A stretch of DNA of 64,000 nt from UBA6109 sp035366835 (GCA_035366835.1 DAOSIS010000012.1:1-64000), one strand, 5' to 3'; shown: positions 54,620-63,946, counted from the first letter of the stretch. Notes: generated from the sequence alone by a model not told the origin. Numbers and translations are program-made.

Positions 54620-55453
54620 ATGAACGGAAGGAAGTACCTGTTGGGCAGCATCAACGTCCTGAACGTCCTGCTTCTGGCGGCCGTCGTTCTTGCGGCGATT
54701 CCCTCCCCGCGGCAAGAGGTCCGCTGCGAGCTTCCCGTTCCGAAGACGGCGGCCGTCCTGCCGGCGGCGGAGGCGGTGCCGCGCCGGAGCCCTTCCTCGA
54801 TCGACTATGCCGCGATCAGCGACTCGAACCTCTTCCACCCCGAAAGGCGTATCCCGCCGGAGAAGAAGGAAGAGAAGGCGACCGGGCGGCCCGACGTGAA
54901 CCTGTACGGAACGCTGACGGCGGGCGACCTGAGCATCGCGTTTCTCGAGGACAAGAAGGCGCCGGTCTCGACGGCGGGCCGGGGCCGGCGGCAGATCGCC
55001 CTCCGGAAGGGGGGCACGCTCAACGGATATGTCCTCCGCGATGTCCTGACGGATCGCATTGTCCTCGTCAAGGGCGACGAGCAGTTGCTTGTGATGCTGA
55101 CGGAAGGCGACAAGAGGAAGACGGAGGTTGCTTCTGCGGGGACCTCCGCCGGGCAGGCGGCCGGCGGTGCCGGTTCCGCGGGCGCGCCCCAGCCGTCCAA
55201 GGTGCCGCCTCCCCCGACGCGACCCGCCGCGGCGCCGGGAGCCGCAGGCGGAACCCCCGAATCCAGGCCGGCGGCCGGCATGCCCGGCGCAACGGCGGTT
55301 CCGGCGACGCCCTCCGGCCAGCCGGCAGCGGTGGTCGGACCGGGGATCGGAGCCTCCGGCTCGTGGCCTCCCACGCAGAGCTCGATCGAACAGACAAGGC
55401 AGAAGATCAAGGAGGGCCAGCGGCTCCGGCTGGAGCAGCTTCAGAAGCAGTGA
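54620..55453 (+). CDS. GspC-like inner-membrane protein with Pro/Ala-rich tail
   Basis: 277 aa from the ATG at 54620, nine bases after GGGAGG (TTG 54614 is possible). One N-terminal helix (NVLNVLLLAAVVLAAIPSP), then IDYAAISDSNLFHPERR, the typical start of the GspC homology region, and a small beta domain (VNLYGTLTAGDLSIAFLE ... LRKGGTLNGYVLRDVLTDRI). Residues 180-260 are Pro/Ala/Gly-rich, and a charged helix (IEQTRQKIKEGQRLRLEQLQ) ends the protein. GspC would link the inner platform to the secretin GspD; no PDZ domain is seen, so a GspC-like label is safer. Confidence 0.75.
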   Translation: MNGRKYLLGSINVLNVLLLAAVVLAAIPSPRQEVRCELPVPKTAAVLPAAEAVPRRSPSSIDYAAISDSNLFHPERRIPPEKKEEKATGRPDVNLYGTLTAGDLSIAFLEDKKAPVSTAGRGRRQIALRKGGTLNGYVLRDVLTDRIVLVKGDEQLLVMLTEGDKRKTEVASAGTSAGQAAGGAGSAGAPQPSKVPPPPTRPAAAPGAAGGTPESRPAAGMPGATAVPATPSGQPAAVVGPGIGASGSWPPTQSSIEQTRQKIKEGQRLRLEQLQKQ

Positions 55454-55460
55454 TTCCGCA

Positions 55461-55970
55461 TCACAGGAGAGCCGTGATCATCTTCTCCAGCCCGTCCCCG
55501 TCGATCCTGCCGAGAATCCTGTGCCGGATGACGTTCCCGCGGTCGAGCACGTAGGTGGTCGGTATGCCGGCGATGCCGTATGGTTTGACGAGAGAGGAAC
55601 TCCGGTCGAGGAGGACGGGGTAGGTGGGTCTCTCCGTCCCCAAGTAGGCTTCGGCCGTCTCCCTGGATTCGCCGACGCCGACGGAGCAGGGAGTGGCGCC
55701 CCCCTTGCCGTACCGGAGGAAGAGGGATTCGAGAACGCCCATCTCCGCGCGGCACAGAGGACACCAGCTTGCCCAGAAATGGATCAGAACGATGCTTCCC
55801 CTGAAGGCGGACGGAAGGACGACGGGGTTCCCATGGATGTCGGTCAGGGTCGCCTGCGGGGGAACGTCGCCGATGCGCAGACCCGTTTCCTTCCGGCAGG
55901 CCGTCATTCCGGGAAGAACGAGTCCGAGTCCGGCGGCGGCCGCGACTCTCAGGAAGTCTCTTCTGCGCAT
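55461..55970 (-). CDS. TlpA-like thioredoxin protein, Tat-type or lipoprotein signal
   Basis: 169 aa. The N-terminus MRRRDFLRVAAAAGLGLVLP resembles a Tat signal (RRRDF), followed by GMTAC, a possible lipobox. The thioredoxin fold carries WASWCPLCRAEM with a CPLC active site, and GIAGIPTTYVLDRG with the cis-proline. It should reduce or oxidise thiols in the periplasm, possibly copper-site cysteines. Last gene of the minus-strand copper operon; it converges on the GspC-like gene with 7 bases between stops. Confidence 0.88.
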   Translation of the reverse strand: MRRRDFLRVAAAAGLGLVLPGMTACRKETGLRIGDVPPQATLTDIHGNPVVLPSAFRGSIVLIHFWASWCPLCRAEMGVLESLFLRYGKGGATPCSVGVGESRETAEAYLGTERPTYPVLLDRSSSLVKPYGIAGIPTTYVLDRGNVIRHRILGRIDGDGLEKMITALL

Positions 55971-56013
55971 CGGGTAACCCTCGATCTTCCGAAACCCGGG
56001 GGAAGTTTCTTTT

Positions 56014-56568
56014 TTAGAGGAGGCTCAGGACCAGTCGCTTCAGGGTCTCCGGCGTGGCCCCGCCGAGGATCCTGAAGCGCACGATGCCGCCGCGGTCGAT
56101 GATATAGGTCCTCGGCACGTCTGTCACCCCGTAGGCTGCGGCGCTCTTTCCTTCCGCGTCGGCGAGGACCAGGTAGGAAACCCCCAGTTCCTCGGCGAAA
56201 CCCTTCACGGCCTCTTTCTTCTGGCCGACGTTGACGGCCACGACCGCCAGGCCCCTGTCGCGGTAGTTCCTGTACAACCTGTCCATGGCGGGCATCTCCA
56301 GTTTGCAGGAGCTGCAGCCGATCCGCCAGAAGTGGAGAACCGCCACCTTGCCGCGGAAGGCATCGGGGATCCGGACCGGCGATCCATCGAGCCCCGGAAT
56401 GACCGTCGCCGGCAGGGTCCTGCCGATGCGCGGCACGGCCTCCGACGGTCGCGCCGCGGCCGGGAAGAGGAGCCCGAAAAGGAGCGCCAGGGAGACGAGG
56501 AGGAGCGGCGGCGAAGGAGTTCTTTTCCGGCCGCCGCGGTCTTCCTCCCCCGCGGGATTTCGTCTCAT
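56014..56568 (-). CDS. TlpA-like thioredoxin protein
   Basis: 184 aa. A membrane or signal segment (PPLLLVSLALLFGLLFPAAA) precedes a thioredoxin fold with HFWRIGCSSCKLEMPAM (CSSC active site) and GVTDVPRTYIIDRGG with the cis-proline. It overlaps the cusA-like stop by four bases, so it belongs to the same operon. It is similar in layout to the second TlpA gene 43 bases downstream but differs in active site and signal, so the two probably act at different steps. Confidence 0.88.
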   Translation of the reverse strand: MRRNPAGEEDRGGRKRTPSPPLLLVSLALLFGLLFPAAARPSEAVPRIGRTLPATVIPGLDGSPVRIPDAFRGKVAVLHFWRIGCSSCKLEMPAMDRLYRNYRDRGLAVVAVNVGQKKEAVKGFAEELGVSYLVLADAEGKSAAAYGVTDVPRTYIIDRGGIVRFRILGGATPETLKRLVLSLL

Positions 56569-59500
56569 GACGCAACTCCCTCCTGCTGTCCGGGCAGCGC
56601 GGGGCCGGGCGGGCTCGGGCTACCCGGACGTTTCATCTCGAAGTTCCATTTCCAGATCTCGTAGATCGCCGGGTAGACCATCAGTTCCATGAGGAAAGAC
56701 GTGAAGATCCCTCCGATCATCGGCGCGGCGATGTGCTTCATGACATCGGCGCCGGTTCCGACGGACCACATGATCGGGACGAGGCCGAAGAGCATCGTCG
56801 CCGCCGTCATGAACTTGGGCCGGATGCGCTTGGCGGCCCCCTCGCGGACGGCCGTCTGCAGGTCGGCCAGGCTGTTCATGCGCCCCTCCCGCCGGGCCTT
56901 TTCGTAGGCCAGGTCCAGATAGAGCAGCATGAAAACCCCGGTTTCCGCATCCACGCCGAGAAGGGCGATCAGTCCCACCCACACGCCGATGCTCATGTTG
57001 TAGCCGAGCAGATGGAGCAGCCAGACGGCCCCCACGGCCGAGAAGGGCACGGCCAGAAGGACGATGGCGGTCTTCACGAGCGACCGGGTGCTCAGGTAGA
57101 GCAGGAGGACGATGAGGAGCAGGGTCAGGGGAACGACGATCATCAGGCGGTCCTTCACGCGCTGCATCGCCTCGTACTGCCCGCTCCAGAGAACCGCGTA
57201 GCCGGCCGGCAGCTCTAGCCTCTCCCGCAGCAGGCGGTCCGCCTCCGCGATGTATCCGCCCGGATCCCGGCCGGAGATGTCCACGTAGACGTAGCCGGTC
57301 AGCAGGCCGTCCTCGTCGCGGATCATGCCCGGGCCGCTGGCGACGCCCACGTCGGCCAGTTGGGAGAGCGGGATCTGCGTCCGGCCGTCGATTTCCTGCG
57401 TCCGGACGTCGGGAACGGGCACCAGGACGCGGCCGATCGTCTCGAGGCTGCTGCGGAAATCGCGCCGGTAGCGGACATTCACGGAATAGCGCTCCCGTCC
57501 CTCGATGGCCGTCGTGACGTTCTCTCCGCCGATGGCGTTCTGCACCGTTTTCTGCGCCTGATCGACGGACAGCCCGTAACGCGCCAGCTCGTCGCGCTTC
57601 CACTCGATATCGAGAAAATACCCGCCCCCGGTGCGTTCGGCAAAGACGTTGCGCGTCCCCTCGATCGTGCGCAGCGCGGCCTCGACCTGCTCGCCGATCT
57701 GTTCGATCTGCACGAGGTTCGCCCCCGAGATCTTGAGGCCGACGGGGGTGCGGATTCCCGTCGCGAGCATGTCGATCCGCCCCTTGATGGGCATGGTCCA
57801 CGCATTGGACAGGCCCGGCAGCCTCAGCGCCTCGTTCATCTGCGCCACGAGCTCGGCCGAAGAGGGGGTATCGGGCGAGATGCGCCGGAGGAGGGGCTTG
57901 AGCGCCTCGGGGGCCCAGGGGGAATACCAGGTGTCCGCTCTCCGCCATTCGCTCCTCGGTTTGAGGACCACGAGGGTCTCCAGCATCGAGAAGGGGGCCG
58001 GGTCCGTCGACGTCTCGGCCCGTCCGGCCTTTCCCAGCACCCGGTCGACTTCGGGGAATCCCTTGATGATCCGGTCCGTCACCTGCAGGAGCTTCTGGGC
58101 CTCGCTGACGGAGATCCCGGGCATCGTGGTCGGCATGTAGAAAAGCGAGCCCTCGTCGAGGGGGGGCATGAATTCGGAACCGAGCCTCTGGAATACGGGC
58201 ACGGTGGCCGCGACCAGGAGGACGGCGACGGCGATGACGGTCCACTTCCGGCGCAGCGACCAGGCCACGGCCGGGTCGTAGATGCGGATCAGGAAGCTGC
58301 TGAGAAGGTGCCGCTGCTCGGAGCGTATGGTCCCCACGGCGACGGCGTTGAAGGCGCGGCTGAGCCATCGCGGGCGGAAGCGGAAGCCGCGGATCTGCGT
58401 GAAGAGAAGCCGCAGCGCCGGGTCCAGCGTGATGGCGAGGACCGCGGCGACGATCATGGCAAGGGTCTTCGTGTAGGCAAGCGGCTTGAACAGCCGCCCC
58501 TCCTGGGCCTCCAGCGTCAGGACGGGGAGGAAGGAAACGGCGATGACGAGGAGCGCGAAGAAGCTCGCGGCCCCGACTTCCTTGACGGCGCCGATGATAA
58601 CCCCGCGGTGATCGCCTTTCCGGCCGTCCCGGTCCCAGATCTCCAGCTTCTTGTGGGTCTGCTCGACGACCACGATGGCGGCGTCGACCATGGCGCCGAT
58701 GGCGATCGCGATCCCCGCCAGGGACATGATGTTGGCCGAGACCCCCATGAGCCGGAACGGGACGAAGGAGATGAGCACGGCCAGGGGGATGGTGACGATG
58801 GGAATGACGGCGCTCGGAAAATGCCAGAGGAAGAGGAGCACCACCGCCGAAACGGTGAGCATCACCTCGACGATCGTCCACTTGAGGTTGTCGATGGCGC
58901 GGCGGATCAGGTCCGACCGGTCGTAGACGGGGACGATCCTGGCGCCGGGGGGCAGGCCGGGCTCGATTTCGCGGATCTTCTTCTTGACCCGGTCGATCAC
59001 GGCCAGGGCGTTTTGTCCCTGGCGCATGACGACGATGCCCGAAACGACGTCGCCCTCGCCGTCGAGGTCGGCGACGCCGCGGCGCAGATCGGGCCCGAGC
59101 ACGACTTCCCCGAGGTCCCGGACGCGGATCGGCGAACCGCTCTCACCGAACGCCACGGCGATGTTCCCGAAATCCTCGACGGTGCGGGCGTATCCGCGGC
59201 CGCGCACCATGTACTCGGTTCCGCCGAATTCGATGAGCCTCCCGCCCGCGTCGTTGTTGCCGCCCTTGACCGCCTCGACGACGCGGCTGACGGGGACGCC
59301 GTAGAACTGGAGGCGGTTGGGATCGAGGTTGACCTGGTACTGCCGGCGGAAACCGCCGACGGGCGCCACTTCCGCCACGCCGGGCACCGACTTGAGGTGG
59401 TAGCGCAGCGTCCAGTCCTGGTAGGCGCGGAGATCGGCCAGGCTGTTCTGTCCCGTCGTATCGACGAGCGCATACTGAAAGACCCATCCCAGCCCCGTGG

Positions 59501-59894
59501 CGTCCGGGCCCAGTTCGGTCTCCACGCCGTCGGGGAGCCGCGGCAGCACCGCGGAAAGATATTCCTGGGTGCGCGAGCGGGCCCAGTAGATGTCCGTTCC
59601 CTCCGCGAAGATGACGTAGACGAAGGAATAGCCGAAGTCCGAGAAACCCCGGACGGTCCTGACGCCCGGAGCGCCCAGCATGGCCGTGACGATCGGGTAG
59701 GTGACCTGGTCTTCCAGGATATCGGGGCTGCGGTCCCATCGGGAGTAGATGATCACCTGGGTCTCGGAGAGGTCCGGGATGGCGTCGAGCGGGACGTTCT
59801 TCATGGACCACCACCCCGCGACCGCGGCGGCGGCGACGATCAGGAAGACGATCAGCTTGTTCTCGGCCGAAAAATCGATGATCCGGTTAATCAT
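56565..59894 (-). CDS. cusA: CusA-like heavy-metal RND efflux pump
   Basis: 1109 aa. HME-RND motifs: MKNVPLDAIPDLSETQVII, SRWDRSPDILEDQVTYPIV, GFSDFGYSFVYVIF and the helix-4 stretch AIGAMVDAAIVVVEQTH. Residues corresponding to the three periplasmic methionines of E. coli CusA are present by eye (YMPTTMPGIS, PFSMLETLV and RIDMLATG), so Cu(I) or Ag(I) is the likely substrate. Twelve helices in two halves. It overlaps the cusB-like gene by eight bases. No CusC-type outer-membrane channel gene is in the window. Confidence 0.93.
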   Translation of the reverse strand: MINRIIDFSAENKLIVFLIVAAAAVAGWWSMKNVPLDAIPDLSETQVIIYSRWDRSPDILEDQVTYPIVTAMLGAPGVRTVRGFSDFGYSFVYVIFAEGTDIYWARSRTQEYLSAVLPRLPDGVETELGPDATGLGWVFQYALVDTTGQNSLADLRAYQDWTLRYHLKSVPGVAEVAPVGGFRRQYQVNLDPNRLQFYGVPVSRVVEAVKGGNNDAGGRLIEFGGTEYMVRGRGYARTVEDFGNIAVAFGESGSPIRVRDLGEVVLGPDLRRGVADLDGEGDVVSGIVVMRQGQNALAVIDRVKKKIREIEPGLPPGARIVPVYDRSDLIRRAIDNLKWTIVEVMLTVSAVVLLFLWHFPSAVIPIVTIPLAVLISFVPFRLMGVSANIMSLAGIAIAIGAMVDAAIVVVEQTHKKLEIWDRDGRKGDHRGVIIGAVKEVGAASFFALLVIAVSFLPVLTLEAQEGRLFKPLAYTKTLAMIVAAVLAITLDPALRLLFTQIRGFRFRPRWLSRAFNAVAVGTIRSEQRHLLSSFLIRIYDPAVAWSLRRKWTVIAVAVLLVAATVPVFQRLGSEFMPPLDEGSLFYMPTTMPGISVSEAQKLLQVTDRIIKGFPEVDRVLGKAGRAETSTDPAPFSMLETLVVLKPRSEWRRADTWYSPWAPEALKPLLRRISPDTPSSAELVAQMNEALRLPGLSNAWTMPIKGRIDMLATGIRTPVGLKISGANLVQIEQIGEQVEAALRTIEGTRNVFAERTGGGYFLDIEWKRDELARYGLSVDQAQKTVQNAIGGENVTTAIEGRERYSVNVRYRRDFRSSLETIGRVLVPVPDVRTQEIDGRTQIPLSQLADVGVASGPGMIRDEDGLLTGYVYVDISGRDPGGYIAEADRLLRERLELPAGYAVLWSGQYEAMQRVKDRLMIVVPLTLLLIVLLLYLSTRSLVKTAIVLLAVPFSAVGAVWLLHLLGYNMSIGVWVGLIALLGVDAETGVFMLLYLDLAYEKARREGRMNSLADLQTAVREGAAKRIRPKFMTAATMLFGLVPIMWSVGTGADVMKHIAAPMIGGIFTSFLMELMVYPAIYEIWKWNFEMKRPGSPSPPGPALPGQQEGVAS

Positions 59895-62043
59895 GACTCT
59901 GTCCGCCGTCGGCGCCGCTCCCGGCCGGGACGGCCGCCGGCGGGATCATCTCCGGGGTTTTCCCGGCCGGCGCCGGAGAAACACTTTTCGGCCCGGGCAT
60001 CGTCATGCCTCCCGGCATGGAGGAAGGGGCTGCATCCCGGTTCATCCCGGAGATGCCCGAAGGCCCCGTTCCGCCGCCGGCTTGTGCCTGAGGCCCGCCG
60101 GGGACGCCAAACGGCATGGCCGGCGACACAGCGGAGGCGGGAGGAGCCTTTTTCGGCACCGGCATTGCCATACCCTCGGGCATGGAAGAAGACGGAACAC
60201 CAGGTCTCATCCCGGAGGTGCCCGTCATGAAGGACCCGATTCCAGGGGGACCGCCGGGCAGCGGAGGTGCGGCATCGGGGGAGGGGGCCTTGGGCATGGC
60301 CATGGCGCCGCGGGATTTCTGCGGCGGCGCCTCGGGCCGCGGCGCGGAGGGCGCCGCACCGCCGTGAGAGGCATGGTCCATCGCGGCATGCGGCGTGCCG
60401 GGCGTCGACATCGCGCCGTGCGACTCGTGCGTCTTTTTTGCGGTCCGCGGCTTGGAAGCGGCTTCGGGTTTTTGCGAAGCCTGCTGCATCGCGCCGTCAC
60501 GATCGCCCCGTGCCGCTCCGTCCGCCGGCGGTGCGGCCTTCAGGTAGCGCTCCGGATTCCTGCGGAAGTCTTCCCGGCATTCGGGTGAGCAGAAGAAATA
60601 CGTCTTTCCCTTGTGGACCTGCACGTTCCCCTCGGCGCCGGCGCGGTCGGCGTCGACGTTCATCAGGCAGACGGGGTCGCGGGCGATTTCCCCGGTGATC
60701 CCCATGGCCGCCTGCTGCATCCGCGCCTCCGAGTCGATCAGGAAATGCCCGGAAACGGCGATCTTTTCGCCGGGCGCCAACCCCCGGACGATCTCGACCC
60801 TTTCGCCGAGCGATCTCCCCGTTTCCACCCGCCGGGGCTCGAAGAAACCGTCGCCCTTGTCGACGAAGACCGTCTTCTTCAGCCCGGAATCGAGGACCGC
60901 CTCCGACGGCACGGTCAGGGCCGGAGGGCCGCTCAGGGAGAGTTCCACGTTCACGGGCATGTCGGGGCGCAGCATGTAGCCGGAGTTCTCCGCGATCAGG
61001 CGGATCCTGAGCGTGCGCGTGGCGGGGTCGAACTGGGGCAGGACGGGACTGACGCGGGCGTGAAGGGCCGTCTTCCGGTAAGGCAGTTCCATCTTCACGC
61101 GCATTCCCGGCTTGAAGTAGGACGCCTCGTTCTCGAAGAGATCGGCCAGGACCCATACTTCGGAAAGATCGGCGATCCGGAAGAGCTCGGCCCCCTTTTC
61201 GAGGCGCAGCCCGGCGGAAACGTTCCGGGCCAGCACGAAACCGGAGACCGGCGACCGGATCTCGACGGCATCGGGAAAGGTCTGCGTCCGCTCCATTTCC
61301 TTGAGCTGGTACTCGCCGATCCCGTAGTTGAGAAGGTATTTCCGGTAGTAATTGACCTGGGCGCTGCCGCCGAGTTCGCCCGCCCTCTTGGCCGCGCTTC
61401 TCATCTGCCGGAGTTGCGGCGCAGTGTACTGGCTCCTCAGTTCTTCGGCCCGCTTCTGCTGTTCCGACAGGGGCTGATTCGGCTCGCCCACGAACTCGGC
61501 GGCGCCGAGGTTGAAGAGGTTGAAGTAATTCTGGATCAGCGTCCGGTATTCCAGCGAGAAGAACGACAGCGTCGCCAGCAGTTCGTCCTTCTTCACGAGG
61601 CTGCCGGTGGTGACGGGGAGCGCGTCCTGGATCCAGCCTTCCGTTGCGGCGTTGATCCGGTAGACGCGGGTCTCGTCGGCCGCCACCCGGCCGAGGACGC
61701 GGAGCGTATGGTTCCAGGGGGCCTTTTCGACCTTGACGACTTTGACGCCGATGACCTGCTGTTTCTCCGGGGAGATGCGGATCGTTCCCGGCGGCATCGA
61801 TGCCAGGAGCGCTTTGCCGCCGGAATCGTCGGGGTCGGCATAGACGGGTTCGAGCGGCATGCCGCAGGGGGCGATGCCGGGCTTGTCGGACTTGTGCGCC
61901 GGATTCATCGGATCCACGTAATGGAGGATCCTGCGCTCCGGCGCCGCGGCCGGCCTTGTGCCATGGAACGTCGCCCACGAACCGGCGAGAAAGGAGCCTG
62001 CGGCGATGAGCAGCAGGATCGGCACGACATAGCGTATCTTCAT
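59887..62043 (-). CDS. cusB: CusB-like adaptor with heavy-metal-binding, YHS and Met-rich domains
   Basis: 718 aa, much longer than E. coli CusB (about 400). A signal anchor (RYVVPILLLIAAGSFLAG) is followed by a heavy-metal-binding motif variant (HYVDPMNPAHKSDKPGIAPC, then GMPLEP), in which one usual Cys is Asp. The adaptor core includes VLGRVAADETRVYRIN, EGWIQDALPVTTGSLV and IRSPVSGFVLARNVSAG. A YHS domain (DPVCLMNVDADRAG, YFFCSPECREDFRRNPERY) follows at about 455-498, then a tail of about 220 residues rich in Met, Pro, Gly and His. The tail may collect copper for the pump, as CusF does. Confidence 0.9.
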   Translation of the reverse strand: MKIRYVVPILLLIAAGSFLAGSWATFHGTRPAAAPERRILHYVDPMNPAHKSDKPGIAPCGMPLEPVYADPDDSGGKALLASMPPGTIRISPEKQQVIGVKVVKVEKAPWNHTLRVLGRVAADETRVYRINAATEGWIQDALPVTTGSLVKKDELLATLSFFSLEYRTLIQNYFNLFNLGAAEFVGEPNQPLSEQQKRAEELRSQYTAPQLRQMRSAAKRAGELGGSAQVNYYRKYLLNYGIGEYQLKEMERTQTFPDAVEIRSPVSGFVLARNVSAGLRLEKGAELFRIADLSEVWVLADLFENEASYFKPGMRVKMELPYRKTALHARVSPVLPQFDPATRTLRIRLIAENSGYMLRPDMPVNVELSLSGPPALTVPSEAVLDSGLKKTVFVDKGDGFFEPRRVETGRSLGERVEIVRGLAPGEKIAVSGHFLIDSEARMQQAAMGITGEIARDPVCLMNVDADRAGAEGNVQVHKGKTYFFCSPECREDFRRNPERYLKAAPPADGAARGDRDGAMQQASQKPEAASKPRTAKKTHESHGAMSTPGTPHAAMDHASHGGAAPSAPRPEAPPQKSRGAMAMPKAPSPDAAPPLPGGPPGIGSFMTGTSGMRPGVPSSSMPEGMAMPVPKKAPPASAVSPAMPFGVPGGPQAQAGGGTGPSGISGMNRDAAPSSMPGGMTMPGPKSVSPAPAGKTPEMIPPAAVPAGSGADGGQSHD

Positions 62044-62220
62044 GGGAACTGCGCCACCTCAAGTGAAATCGAGAGATCGAACCGGATCGCCCGCTGTCGG
62101 GGAGTATGAAGAAGATCCCATGTTTCCGGCTCGTTTTCCATCGGGAGAGGACCCGATCGGGGCCGCCGAATCTCTTAAATGCCGCTCGGAGAAAACCTGA
62201 GGGAGCGACGGTTCGGCCGC

Positions 62221-63219
62221 TCACAGGCCCAGCGTGAAATCGGTGGCGACGATGCGCCAGGTCGACAGGGCGACAAAGGCCGCGTAGGCGATCAGGCAGG
62301 CGAGAGCGAGCCTTTTCTGGAGCGCCGGCAGCGCCGCGGCCAGACTGCCGATCCGGCTGTAGGGCATCAGGGCGCCCACGCCGAGGCCGGAGACCGCGCC
62401 GGCCAGGAGGGCGGCGTAGAGGAAATAGCCGACGTATCCGTACTCCTTCTGGAGGACGCAGAAGGGGCAGTGGTGCGTCGGAAGCTCGTAGAAGTACAGC
62501 GAGATGAAGGAGATGAACGAGGCGCAGGCGACCAGGAAGAAAAGGCCGCTCGAAAGGGAGAAGAAAACCCCCATCTTCCGCCGGAACCGGTAGAGGAGGC
62601 CCGCGCCGACGGTCGCCGCGAAGACGAGATAGAAGATCGTCATCGAGAGCCTCGGCGGGAAGGACGCGATGTCCGAACTGACGCCGGTCCCGGCGGCGCT
62701 GAAGAGGCTCCCGCAGCATGACGTGATCACGTCCGCCTTGAGCCCGGTGAAGTAGAGCGCCTGGGCCACCGATTCCGCCGCGACGAAGGGCGTCAGCACG
62801 AGGAGGAGAAGATACTTCTTCCGGATCAGGGGGTAGTCGTAGGCGCGGTTGTCGGCGGCATTGACGACCAGCCAGATCCCGGCGAGAAGGACGTTGAGGA
62901 TCTTCAGCAGGAACGCCGGATAGCCGTATGGGTTGGCGTACAGCGCGCCCGCCGCGCACATGGCGCCGACGAACCGGTCGTGCAGGCTCTCTGCGGTGAA
63001 GATGAAGAGAAAGAGCGAGCCGATCTGGAATGCGAAGACGTAGGAGAGGATCGTCGAGATGAGGTAGGTCTTCCTCTCCAGGCCCAGTTGCTCTTCGCTG
63101 CCGCTCGCGAGGTCCCACCGGCGGATGATCCGGATTCCGAAGAAGGCGCTGTAGAGGCACATTCCCGTCAGGAGAAGGGAGACGAGAAGAAGCGCCACGA
63201 TGGCCGGATGGAGGATCAT
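62221..63219 (-). CDS. Polytopic membrane protein with Cys motifs, copper-operon associated
   Basis: 332 aa from the ATG at 63219, overlapping the ABC gene stop (ATGA); the frame is open to 63474 but only inside that gene. About eight helices (AIVALLLVSLLLTGMCLYS, LLKILNVLLAGIWLVVNAA, GLFFLVACASFISFISLYF, and others). Two cysteine sites face loops or helix ends: TSCCGSLFS and THHCPFCVLQKEYG. The HHCPFC motif recalls disulfide- or metal-handling membrane proteins. I know no firm family name. The 177 bases down to cusB hold no gene. Confidence 0.72.
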   Translation of the reverse strand: MILHPAIVALLLVSLLLTGMCLYSAFFGIRIIRRWDLASGSEEQLGLERKTYLISTILSYVFAFQIGSLFLFIFTAESLHDRFVGAMCAAGALYANPYGYPAFLLKILNVLLAGIWLVVNAADNRAYDYPLIRKKYLLLLVLTPFVAAESVAQALYFTGLKADVITSCCGSLFSAAGTGVSSDIASFPPRLSMTIFYLVFAATVGAGLLYRFRRKMGVFFSLSSGLFFLVACASFISFISLYFYELPTHHCPFCVLQKEYGYVGYFLYAALLAGAVSGLGVGALMPYSRIGSLAAALPALQKRLALACLIAYAAFVALSTWRIVATDFTLGL

Positions 63220-63944
63220 GCCGCCTCGTCCTCGATCCGGCCGTCCCTGACGGCGATCACCCTGTCGACGTCCCCCGCTTCGAAGACGAGGGGGTCGTGG
63301 CTCGCGATGATGGCCGTCTTGCCCTGATCCTTGAGGCGGGAGAGGATCTCCAGGAATTCCCGCGACAGCTTGCTGTCCAGGTGGGCCGTCGGTTCGTCGG
63401 CGATGAGGACCGGGGGATCGTTCATCAGCGCCCTGGCGATCGCCACCCGCTGCGCTTCTCCTCCGGAAAGCCATTCCACCCTGGCGGACGCGCGCTCCGC
63501 GAGCCCGAACATTTCCAGCAGGGCCATGGCCCGCCCCCGGACGACCGCGTGCTTCTCCCCCGTGGGATAGGAGGGCAGCATGACGTTTTCGAGGACCGAA
63601 ATCCCTTTCACGAGATTGAACTGCTGGAAGATGAACCCGAAGGTCTGCCGCCGGATCTCGGTCAGGAAGCGCTCGGGCAGGCTCGTCACCTCCACGTCTG
63701 CGGCCCCTCCGACCGCGGCAAGCGCCCCGTTCCTCACGAGTCCGTTCTCGAGGGTGATGCGGCCCGATGTCGGCCTCGCCATGCAGCCGATCAGGGAGAG
63801 AAGCGTCGTCTTTCCCGAGCCGCTCGGGCCCTTCAGGACGGTGACGCGTTTTTCCTCCATCGCCATCGTGACGTCGCTGACCGCCACGAATTCGTTCGAC
63901 TTGCCGAGGTTGAATCCTTTTCGCACGTTCTGCAGCCGGATCAT
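63216..63944 (-). CDS. ABC transporter ATP-binding protein (LolD/MacB type)
   Basis: 242 aa. Walker A GPSGSGKTTLLSLIG, Q-loop FIFQQFNLV, signature LSGGEAQRVAIARAL, Walker B PVLIADEPTAHLD and the switch His in ASHDPLVF. It matches the MacB/LolD subgroup that works with FtsX-type permeases, whose gene lies immediately upstream and runs off the window. In copper or nitrous-oxide-type gene clusters such pairs deliver or remove metals or lipoproteins; the role here is open. Confidence 0.93.
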   Translation of the reverse strand: MIRLQNVRKGFNLGKSNEFVAVSDVTMAMEEKRVTVLKGPSGSGKTTLLSLIGCMARPTSGRITLENGLVRNGALAAVGGAADVEVTSLPERFLTEIRRQTFGFIFQQFNLVKGISVLENVMLPSYPTGEKHAVVRGRAMALLEMFGLAERASARVEWLSGGEAQRVAIARALMNDPPVLIADEPTAHLDSKLSREFLEILSRLKDQGKTAIIASHDPLVFEAGDVDRVIAVRDGRIEDEAA

Positions 63945-63946
63945 TT

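Noticed and set aside
60497..63160. An 887-codon minus-strand frame crossing cusB and the membrane protein gene
   Set aside because: Out-of-frame shadow that runs through the gap between two real genes; composition is Arg/Pro-rich and shows no motif.
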